Shown here piece after piece: positions 1-5,030 of a stretch of 5,030 nt of DNA. The notes below the pieces were generated by a model that was not told where the DNA came from, ran no database searches, and saw nothing but the letters and a program-made list of their open reading frames with translations. Position numbers and translations under genes: made by a program. The stretch's first letter is position 1; each line of letters begins with the position of its first letter. The stretch comes from Candidatus Aminicenantota bacterium (lineage in GTDB: Bacteria; Acidobacteriota; Aminicenantia; Aminicenantales; JAFGBC01). The stretch covers positions 1 to 5,030 of the forward strand of contig JAFGBC010000333.1 of assembly GCA_016933355.1 (NCBI GenBank), read 5' to 3'.

Positions 1-2673
1 ATCGCCCTCGTTCCAATCGTATCCGATCCGCGTGCCCCAGGAGGTGACGGTGTCGTTGTTGAAGACGTTGAAGACGTCGACGATGACACCCAGCTTGTAC
101 TTGTCGGCGAGTGTGAAGATCTTCTCGAGCCGGACATCGAGGTTGGATTCGGCCTCGTAGTGGTTGGAGCCCCTCTCCTCGGCGAAGAAGGTGATGCGGC
201 CCTGGTTGAAGCGGGAGGTTCGGACGCGGGTCGTCCAGGCGTCGCCGGTGATGTACCGGTAGTAGGCGTTGAAGGCGATGTCGAGGGGCAGGATGTATGT
301 TCCCTGGATCTTGAGCATGTGGGTCGGGTCGAAGGTCAGGTTTCCTTCGGCGTTGATGTAGAAGTTGGGGTCGGAAATGGCTCCGCCGTAGCCGATGTCG
401 TCGGCGAACCCGTTGTCGATCGTGCCTGTCGCCTTGCCGTAGACGTAGGAAGCCAGCAGCTGCCACTTGTTGGAGAACCGCTTGTTGAACAGGACCTCGA
501 TGCCCTGGTACTTCCGGTAGGGCTCCAGGAGGATGTACGGAAATTCCGAGCTCTTCTTGATGTTGGTGATAAGGTAGTCGGCGATCTCCAGGGTGTCCTC
601 GGTCCGCTCGTAGACGGTGAACGTCCTGTCGAGAGCCGAAGAGTAATAGGACGCCTGGTCGTAGGCCCCCTTCCGGTCGTAGTGGCCGATGATCTCGTTC
701 CACTTCCGGTCGATGTAGGTCACGCTGAGGGAGGTGTCCCTGAAGAGCTCGCGCTCGAGGCTGACCGTGAACTGGGCCATGTAGGGGTGCTTGATGTCCG
801 GGTCCATCGTGTAGGGTTGACGGGGCGTCTGGTACCACAGGGCCCAATCGTTCGCGTCGAGATCCCAATAGTACCCGATTCTATCCTTGAATTTGCTCGC
901 CGGGTTCATCTTGTCGTGATAGGCCGTCAGCATGGCCTCGGTGAAGTGGCCGTAGTGGGCCTTGAGGATGGTCGTCTTGTCGCCCAGGATGTCGAAGGTG
1001 AAGCCCAGCCGGGGGGCCAGGCGGTTCGACTTGTAGACGCTGCCGCTGACGTCCTTGACGTCGCCCCAGTTGTTGCTGTAGCGGAAACCGAGGCTGACGT
1101 TCAGCCGGCTCGAGACCTGCCAGGTGTCCTGGACAAATCCTTCGACCCGGGTGTAATGGGTGTTCGTGTCGTAGCCGGCGTACTGGTAGGCCAGGTAGGG
1201 TCCCGAATAGCCGTAGCTGAAGTAGTCGACGTAAATGATGTTGTCCCCGAGCGCGCCTCCCTTGCCGGTGTAACCGTATTGGCTCCGGGCTCCGGACCGC
1301 TCGACCTCGACCCCGAACTTGAATTCATGAGAGCCGGCCAGGAAGTTCTCGGTGTAATGCGTCAAGCTGGCGTTCGTCCCGAAGCGCGACCGGTCGGCGT
1401 AGTAGTAATACCCGGCGCTGTTATAGGTCATATTGTCGTCGATGACGATATGGGAGTACGGGTCGAGTCCGACCTCGGGATCGAGGTAGTAGCGGCCTTC
1501 GAAGTAGTTGCTCTTGACGTCGAAGAACGTCTGGGGGCTGAGGATCTTGGTCATGTTGAAGCCCAGGAGCCAGTCGGGCGAATCCTGGGTGACGCAGGCT
1601 TCCTTGGAGACGGTGGCGCCGGCGCCCCGGTTCTCGCCCTGGTACTTGGTGGCTTGGAAGGCCAGGCTCATATTCAGGGTCGGCGTGAGCTGAGAGGTCA
1701 ACTTGGTGAAGATGCGGGGCTGTTTGTAGTCGACGTCCTCGGGGAAGCCGGTCGGCCGGTTCTGGGTCCGGTAGAATTGGCCGCCGACGTAGAACCAGAG
1801 CTTATCCCGGATGATGGGGCCGCCCATGTGGCCGTTCACGTCCATCAGCTTGGACGAGGGCGAGGTCAGGGCGGGAAAGTCGTCGATGAAAGCGCCGTTG
1901 TTCGTCGCCTGCCAGAACTTGGAGTCGTTCTTGTAACCCTGGAAGTTGAACTCGAAGTGGCCGGAAAACTGGTTGCCGCCCGACTTCGTCACCAGGTTGA
2001 AGATGACGCCGGTGAAGTTGCCGTATTCGGCCGGGAGGCCGACGCCCATGACCTTGGCTTCCTCGATGATGTTGTGGTCGGAGAAGACCCAGGCCGAGCC
2101 GGCTTCGGGGTCGGCGACGTTGACCCCGTCCATCGTATAGGCGATGCCCGTGTTCTGGGACGCGCCGTAGGCGACGTTGTCGGTGACGCCGGGCGCGAGG
2201 TTGACGATGTCGGCCGTGAACTGGTTGTAGGGGATGTTCCTCAGGATTTCGTTGCTGAGGGTGACGGACGCCGTCTCGGTCGACTTGACGTCGACGGTCG
2301 GCGACTGGGCGACGACCGTGACCTCTTCGCTGACGGCGGAGGGCCTCATGACCATGTCGATCGTCAGGGTCGTCGTCGTCGTGACCCGGATATTCTCGCG
2401 GACGACCGTGGAGAAGCCCTGGATCTCGGCCTTCAGGACGAAGTCGCCGGGGGGCAGGGCCGGGAAGCGGAATACCCCCGCGGCGTCCGAGACCGTGGCG
2501 CGCGCGCCCATCAAGTTGGGGCTGGTCAGCGTCAGGTTGACGCCGGGGAGCCCGTTGCCTTCCTCGTCCGCCACCCGGCCGGTGATGGCGCCGGTGTCAC
2601 GGGACTGGGTGAAGGCGACGGGAGCGAAAATGACAAGCAGGGCCAGCAGCCCGATGAATGCCTTTGCTCTCAA
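1..2673 (-). CDS. TonB-dependent outer-membrane receptor, Oar-like, with N-terminal carboxypeptidase-regulatory-like domain (3' end cut by window)
   Basis: Predicted outer-membrane active transporter that would take up a large substrate using energy from TonB/ExbBD; the substrate cannot be told. The reading frame is open for 891 codons. Residues 1-23 form a signal peptide (Arg/Lys, then a hydrophobic stretch, ending near AFTQ). Residues 28-110 form a carboxypeptidase-regulatory-like beta domain (GAITGRVADEEGNGLPGV, GVFRFPALPPGDF, ending after a run of five Thr). EEVTVVA at 116-122 is a possible TonB box. The plug spans about 130-238 (YTMDGVNVADPE at 179-190, AEYGNFTG at 215-222, TKSGGNQFSG at 229-238). 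The rest is a barrel rich in aromatic residues on alternating positions. DVFNVFN near the cut is typical of the last strands, so perhaps 30-60 residues are missing. The start is TTG at 2673: an in-frame TAA lies at 2694-2692, a strong ribosome binding site is 5 nt upstream, and the next Met is residue 55, beyond the signal peptide. Family assignment is firm; phylum and ligand are inference. Confidence 0.95.
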   Translation of the reverse strand, partial: MRAKAFIGLLALLVIFAPVAFTQSRDTGAITGRVADEEGNGLPGVNLTLTSPNLMGARATVSDAAGVFRFPALPPGDFVLKAEIQGFSTVVRENIRVTTTTTLTIDMVMRPSAVSEEVTVVAQSPTVDVKSTETASVTLSNEILRNIPYNQFTADIVNLAPGVTDNVAYGASQNTGIAYTMDGVNVADPEAGSAWVFSDHNIIEEAKVMGVGLPAEYGNFTGVIFNLVTKSGGNQFSGHFEFNFQGYKNDSKFWQATNNGAFIDDFPALTSPSSKLMDVNGHMGGPIIRDKLWFYVGGQFYRTQNRPTGFPEDVDYKQPRIFTKLTSQLTPTLNMSLAFQATKYQGENRGAGATVSKEACVTQDSPDWLLGFNMTKILSPQTFFDVKSNYFEGRYYLDPEVGLDPYSHIVIDDNMTYNSAGYYYYADRSRFGTNASLTHYTENFLAGSHEFKFGVEVERSGARSQYGYTGKGGALGDNIIYVDYFSYGYSGPYLAYQYAGYDTNTHYTRVEGFVQDTWQVSSRLNVSLGFRYSNNWGDVKDVSGSVYKSNRLAPRLGFTFDILGDKTTILKAHYGHFTEAMLTAYHDKMNPASKFKDRIGYYWDLDANDWALWYQTPRQPYTMDPDIKHPYMAQFTVSLERELFRDTSLSVTYIDRKWNEIIGHYDRKGAYDQASYYSSALDRTFTVYERTEDTLEIADYLITNIKKSSEFPYILLEPYRKYQGIEVLFNKRFSNKWQLLASYVYGKATGTIDNGFADDIGYGGAISDPNFYINAEGNLTFDPTHMLKIQGTYILPLDIAFNAYYRYITGDAWTTRVRTSRFNQGRITFFAEERGSNHYEAESNLDVRLEKIFTLADKYKLGVIVDVFNVFNNDTVTSWGTRIGYDWNEGD

Positions 2674-2678
2674 ATCTT

Positions 2679-2685
2679 CCTCCTT
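2679..2685 (-). promoter_or_regulatory. Ribosome binding site of the TonB-dependent receptor
   Basis: AAGGAGG on the minus strand ends 5 nt before the TTG at 2673. It decides the start: no ATG or GTG lies nearby in frame, and an in-frame stop lies just upstream. Confidence 0.85.
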
Positions 2686-2691
2686 GGAGTT

Positions 2692-2775
2692 TTACTGGAT
2701 TGTCACACGAACGCCTTGATGCACGTCTGGATTGCTTGGAATTCTCACCTCCTTGCCGGTCCGAAAAAGCTTCAT
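2692..2775 (-). other. Candidate 27-codon leader ORF upstream of the receptor (doubtful)
   Basis: An ATG at 2775-2773 opens a frame of 27 codons (starts MKLFRTGKEVRIP, ends VRVTIQ) that stops at TAA 2694-2692, 18 nt before the receptor TTG and in the same frame. A shorter version would start at GTG 2748-2746. No good ribosome binding site precedes the ATG; the upstream sequence is AT-rich. The product matches no family I know and has no signal peptide. It could be a leader peptide in the long 5' untranslated region, but a chance ORF is at least as likely. Confidence 0.15.
2745..2754 (-). promoter_or_regulatory. Orphan consensus Shine-Dalgarno sequence in the receptor leader
   Basis: The minus strand reads AAGGAGGTGA, a full complement to the usual 3' end of 16S rRNA, about 70 nt upstream of the receptor start. 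No ATG, GTG or TTG follows at normal spacing; the only nearby candidates are the GTG inside the motif and an ATT 4 nt after it. The sequence is plain; a role as standby ribosome site, leader-peptide signal or relic of an older start is inference. Confidence 0.4.
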
Positions 2776-2816
2776 CTTATTAATACTTACTTATAGCAAT
2801 TTTTATACCAGCCCGA

Positions 2817-2826
2817 ATGAATTCAT
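2817..2826. repeat. 10-bp perfect palindrome
   Basis: ATGAATTCAT reads the same on both strands and lies 3 bp from the left arm of the larger inverted repeat. It may be part of a regulator site, but a 10-bp palindrome in AT-rich DNA may be chance. Confidence 0.3.
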
Positions 2827-2829
2827 AAG

Positions 2830-2866
2830 TTACAGAAAATATTATTCATATGTGATGTTTCTGTAA
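2830..2866. repeat. 9-bp perfect inverted repeat, candidate operator
   Basis: The arms TTACAGAAA (2830-2838) and TTTCTGTAA (2858-2866) are perfect reverse complements separated by 19 nt. The centre-to-centre distance is 28 bp, somewhat under three helical turns. The arms bracket the best sigma70-like promoter candidate for the receptor, so a dimeric or paired regulator binding here would contact both promoter elements. An RNA hairpin is also possible but would have a long AT-rich loop. The repeat is seen directly; the operator role is inferred. Confidence 0.45.
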
Positions 2867-2867
2867 A
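2839..2867 (-). promoter_or_regulatory. Candidate sigma70-like promoter for the receptor
   Basis: On the minus strand TTTACA (2867-2862, five of six matches to TTGACA) and TAATAT (2844-2839, four of six matches to TATAAT) are separated by exactly 17 nt. The -35 element overlaps one arm of the inverted repeat and the -10 element abuts the other. Transcription from here would leave a 5' untranslated region of roughly 155-160 nt. Promoter consensus in this lineage is uncertain and AT-rich DNA yields many chance matches. Confidence 0.35.
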
Positions 2868-2879
2868 TTAAATTGACTT

Positions 2880-2914
2880 GGATTCAAAAAAGCGGATAGG
2901 CGGGATTCAAAAAA
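2880..2914. repeat. 12-bp direct repeat, 23-bp period, upstream of the GWxTD gene
   Basis: GGATTCAAAAAA occurs at 2880-2891 and again at 2903-2914, about two helical turns apart. A TTGACT resembling a -35 box (2874-2879) ends directly before the first copy, but no convincing -10 follows at 16-18 nt. The copies could be binding sites for a regulator of the plus-strand gene; the A-tracts may also bend the DNA. Confidence 0.35.
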
Positions 2915-3028
2915 ATGAATTTCCGGGTTTCTCCCGTCGGTTACGATTCCTCGGTCCGCGGCCGGCCCTCGGCGCCGTTGAAACGGAACGGGGCTTGTGG
3001 TAATTTCAAAAAGAGGAGTTTACCGTGA
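2915..3028 (+). other. Candidate 37-codon leader ORF overlapping the GWxTD start (doubtful)
   Basis: An ATG at 2915-2917 opens 37 codons ending at TGA 3026-3028, so the stop overlaps the GTG start of the next gene as GTGA, an arrangement that can couple translation. Only a weak purine-rich stretch (AGGCGGGA, 2898-2905) precedes the ATG, the peptide (starts MNFRVSPVGYDSS) matches nothing I know, and the downstream gene has its own good ribosome binding site. Chance is the simplest explanation. Confidence 0.12.
3011..3018 (+). promoter_or_regulatory. Ribosome binding site of the GWxTD protein
   Basis: AAGAGGAG lies 6 nt before the GTG at 3025. It fixes the start, because an in-frame TAA at 3001-3003 leaves no room for another initiation codon upstream. 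Confidence 0.8.
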
Positions 3029-5030
3029 AGAAACTCGCGATCGTCTTCGTCCTCGTCCTCGCCGCCGGCCTGGTCTCAGCCGCCGCCAAGGACGCCTTAT
3101 CCGCCGGTCATCGGGCCTGGCTCGATACGGTCGACCCGATCATGACCGCGACCGAGCGGGAGATCTTCCTCTCGCTCAAGACGGACAAGGACCGCGACCG
3201 GTTCATCCTCTTCTTCTGGAAACAGCGCGACCCTTTTCCCGACACGCCCGAGAACGAGTTCCGCAAGGAGTTTCAGGACCGGGTCGATTTCGCCGATAGA
3301 TACTTCGGCGTCGGCTCCCATAAGAGGGGACATCAGACCGAGCGCGGCCAGGCTTATCTCATCCTCGGCCCCCCGCTTGAGCGGGAGCGCTTCGCCACCC
3401 AGAGCGAGATCTGGCCGATGGAGCTCTGGTTCTACAAGGGCGAGGAGAAGTACGGCCTGCCGCCCTATTTCTACCTCATCTTCTACCAGCCCGACGGCCT
3501 CGGGGAGTACCGCCTCTATTATCCGGGGATCGAGGGTCCGGAAAAGCTCTGTATCCCCTCGCTCTACACCGACTCTCAGACCCGGGCCAAAGCCGTGGAA
3601 ATTCTCAAGAAGGTCTCGGGCGAGCTGTCGCGGGCCGCGCTGAGCTACGTGCCGGGCGAGATGGACTCCGGCATGACGGCGCTCTCCTCGGAGTCGGTCA
3701 TCGCGGCGGTCCGGAACCTCAAGCAGAAGAAGTTCGCGGACGGCTACGCCCGGTCCTTCCTGAGATTCAAGGATTATGTCGAGACCGAATACACCGACCA
3801 ATTCCTGGCCAGCGACTTCAAGGCCCGGCTGTTCCGGACGAACGGCCAGACCTTTCTCCACTGGACGCTCGAGCCGGAGCGGATCAGCTTCGAGCTGAGG
3901 GGCGGCGTTTACGTCGCCCAGTTCGAGCTCCTTCTCCGGCTCGAGGACCCGGCCGGCAGCCTCATCTACCAGGCCCAGGACGAGATCCCGCTCCGTCTCA
4001 ACGAGGAGCAGTATCGGCGCTACGAGCGTCGGCGCTTCGCCTTCCAGGACGTCTTCCCCGTCGTCGAGGGCGAATTCAAGATCCTCCTCCTCCTCAAGAA
4101 CAAGACGGGCCGCGATTTCAGCTCGGTCGAGGCGCGGGTTTCGATCCCGGCCGGCGGCGGTCCCCGGCTGAGCGACCTCGTTCTCAGCCACGGCGAGGGG
4201 ACGGTCGCCGAGGCCGAGCGCGGCCGGCTCAAGCCCTTCGCCTTTCAAGGACGGCAGTTCAACGTCAGCGCCCGGGACGACTTCATCCCGGGCGAGACGC
4301 TGGTCTGCGCCCTCCAGGGCTTCGGCCTGGACGGCCTGACCGGCGGGGTCTTCAGCTTCGGCATCTTCTCGCTCGACGGGCAGCTCCTGGCCGAGGCCGA
4401 CCGCCGGGCGCTCGCCGGAGCCGCCGGGCCCGAGGGCGCGCTGGAGACGGCCCGCTTCGACCTCGCCGGCCTCAAGCCGGGCTACTACGAAGTCCGGGCC
4501 GCGGTCGAAGACGCCGGCGGTCGGGCCGTCCTCGGCGCCAAGGCGCCCTTCGTCCTCCTCTCCCAAAAGGTGCCCGTCGCGCCCTGGACCTTCGCCCGGG
4601 TCCGCGACGCGTTCCCGAGCGCCGAGGGCTTGACCGTCGTGGCCACCCAGTATTTCATGACGGGCCGCTACGACCGGGCGGCGCCCCTGCTCGAGCGCGC
4701 GATCGCGCTGAAGGACCATCCGGCGGCCCGGCTCCTCCTCGCCAAGACGCTTTACGCCCAGGCGAGATACGCCGACTCCCTGGCGACGGCCCGTCCCGTC
4801 TTCGAAGCGAGCGGCGACCGGGAGGCGGCCAAGGTCATGGCCCTCGGCCTGGCCGGGCTCAAGGATTGGGGCGGAGCGCTCGAGCTTCTCGAAGGGCTCC
4901 TGGAAGGGGCGACCGAGGTCGGCGTCTTGAACCTGGCCGCCGAGTGCCATCTCGAGCTGGGCCGGCCCGAACGGGCGGTTCCCCTGCTCGAGACGTCGCT
5001 GTCGCTCGTTCCCGGCCAGCCCGGAGCCCG
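3025..5030 (+). CDS. Exported GWxTD-domain protein with C-terminal TPR repeats (3' end cut by window)
   Basis: The biochemical role of GWxTD proteins is not established to my knowledge; the name comes from a sequence signature. The frame is open for 668 codons plus 2 nt. Residues 1-21 form a signal peptide (VKK, hydrophobic core, Ala-rich end) with no lipobox, so a periplasmic or envelope location is inferred. The GWxTD domain covers about 29-190: FWKQRDPFPDTPENEF at 64-79, then the signature with glycine at 102 (GHQTERGQAYLILGPP), where the usual Trp is His103 and the usual Asp is Glu106. Residues about 288-380 and 410-525 look like two beta-sandwich-type segments (VYVAQFELLLRL; GYYEVRAAV). 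From about 532 to the cut, roughly four TPR-like helical repeats appear (YFMTGRYDRAAPLLERAIAL; AECHLELGRPERAVPLLE), suggesting protein-protein contacts. The start is GTG with a good ribosome binding site and an upstream in-frame stop. It diverges from the TonB-dependent receptor; a functional link is possible but unproven. Confidence 0.9.
   Translation, partial: MKKLAIVFVLVLAAGLVSAAAKDALSAGHRAWLDTVDPIMTATEREIFLSLKTDKDRDRFILFFWKQRDPFPDTPENEFRKEFQDRVDFADRYFGVGSHKRGHQTERGQAYLILGPPLERERFATQSEIWPMELWFYKGEEKYGLPPYFYLIFYQPDGLGEYRLYYPGIEGPEKLCIPSLYTDSQTRAKAVEILKKVSGELSRAALSYVPGEMDSGMTALSSESVIAAVRNLKQKKFADGYARSFLRFKDYVETEYTDQFLASDFKARLFRTNGQTFLHWTLEPERISFELRGGVYVAQFELLLRLEDPAGSLIYQAQDEIPLRLNEEQYRRYERRRFAFQDVFPVVEGEFKILLLLKNKTGRDFSSVEARVSIPAGGGPRLSDLVLSHGEGTVAEAERGRLKPFAFQGRQFNVSARDDFIPGETLVCALQGFGLDGLTGGVFSFGIFSLDGQLLAEADRRALAGAAGPEGALETARFDLAGLKPGYYEVRAAVEDAGGRAVLGAKAPFVLLSQKVPVAPWTFARVRDAFPSAEGLTVVATQYFMTGRYDRAAPLLERAIALKDHPAARLLLAKTLYAQARYADSLATARPVFEASGDREAAKVMALGLAGLKDWGGALELLEGLLEGATEVGVLNLAAECHLELGRPERAVPLLETSLSLVPGQPGA

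Larger units (their letters stand above)
2674..3024. other. Divergent intergenic regulatory region with AT-rich core
   Basis: About 350 bp separate the two divergent start codons and must hold both promoters. Positions 2771-2890 are about 24% G+C by hand count (29 of 120), against clearly GC-rich coding sequence on both sides. The last part (2945-3000) is GC-rich again and has only small imperfect hairpins, such as a 4-bp stem at 2975-2986. The elements seen are listed separately. No tRNA, riboswitch or recognisable RNA gene was seen, and no terminator is expected because both genes point outward. Confidence 0.8.

Noticed and set aside
1101..1328. Shorter open frames inside both genes (for example 1101-1328, 2234-2719, 2997-3299, 3377-3643, 4020-4232, 4245-4475)
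   Set aside because: All overlap the two supported genes in other frames, have biased composition (Ser/Thr/Arg/Pro-rich) and no family features.
2371..2382. Trinucleotide repeat CGT coding for a threonine run in the receptor
   Set aside because: Only about four perfect units inside the end of the regulatory-like domain; too short to suggest phase variation.
160..2796. Open frame of 878 codons on the plus strand opposite the receptor
   Set aside because: It is antisense to a receptor with recognisable signal peptide, plug and barrel motifs. Its product is a Val/Gly/Asp-rich low-complexity sequence without domains, explained by GC-rich third-position bias of the true gene.
2874..2902. Full sigma70 promoter for the GWxTD gene starting from TTGACT at 2874
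   Set aside because: The -35-like hexamer is good, but at spacings of 16-18 nt the -10 position reads ATAGGC, TAGGCG or AGGCGG, which are poor matches. Only the hexamer is noted.
2924..2986. Small hairpins (CGGG-TTTCT-CCCG at 2924-2936; CCGT-TGAA-ACGG at 2975-2986) as terminator or riboswitch
   Set aside because: The stems are only 4 bp, no T-run follows, and no conserved riboswitch core is visible. Both genes face outward, so a terminator is not expected here.
3097..4950. Open frame of 617 codons on the minus strand opposite the GWxTD gene
   Set aside because: The product is Glu/Leu/Arg/Gly-rich without recognisable domains, and the plus strand encodes a clear GWxTD and TPR protein throughout. 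It is a coding shadow.
1..5030. Mobile element, CRISPR, toxin-antitoxin or defence module
   Set aside because: No transposase, integrase, spaced direct-repeat array, terminal inverted repeats or small toxin/antitoxin pair was seen; two large housekeeping-style exported proteins account for nearly all of the window.

Overview
The window is high-GC DNA with two long genes that diverge from one short intergenic region, and both genes run off the window. The minus strand carries a TonB-dependent outer-membrane receptor (2673 down to 1, C-terminus missing). The plus strand carries an exported GWxTD-domain protein with C-terminal tetratricopeptide repeats (3025 to 5030, C-terminus missing). The combination of an Oar-type receptor (signal peptide, carboxypeptidase-regulatory-like domain, plug, long barrel) and a GWxTD/TPR protein suggests a Gram-negative bacterium of the Acidobacteriota / Candidatus Aminicenantes type. 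This assignment rests on protein style only; there is no rRNA or other marker here.

Layout: 1-2673 (minus) is the receptor, read without interruption for 891 codons from a TTG start behind a strong ribosome binding site. 2674-3024 is the shared intergenic region. Its middle (2771-2890) is only about 24% G+C and holds a 9-bp perfect inverted repeat, a 10-bp palindrome, a 12-bp direct repeat with 23-bp period, a sigma70-like promoter candidate for the receptor, an orphan consensus Shine-Dalgarno sequence and two doubtful short leader ORFs. 3025-5030 (plus) is the GWxTD protein, read without interruption for 668 codons from a GTG start.

How they might work together: both products are predicted to be exported, one to the outer membrane and one to the periplasm or envelope. 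Both promoters must lie in the same ~350 bp, so co-regulation is plausible but not shown. The receptor's substrate and the biochemical role of the GWxTD protein cannot be read from the sequence. I found no RNA gene, CRISPR array, insertion sequence, phage gene or defence module. The most unusual points are the altered GWxTD signature (GHQTE), the inverted repeat that brackets the candidate receptor promoter, and the double ribosome-binding-site arrangement in the receptor leader. The very long open frames opposite both genes are antisense shadows of GC-rich codon usage.
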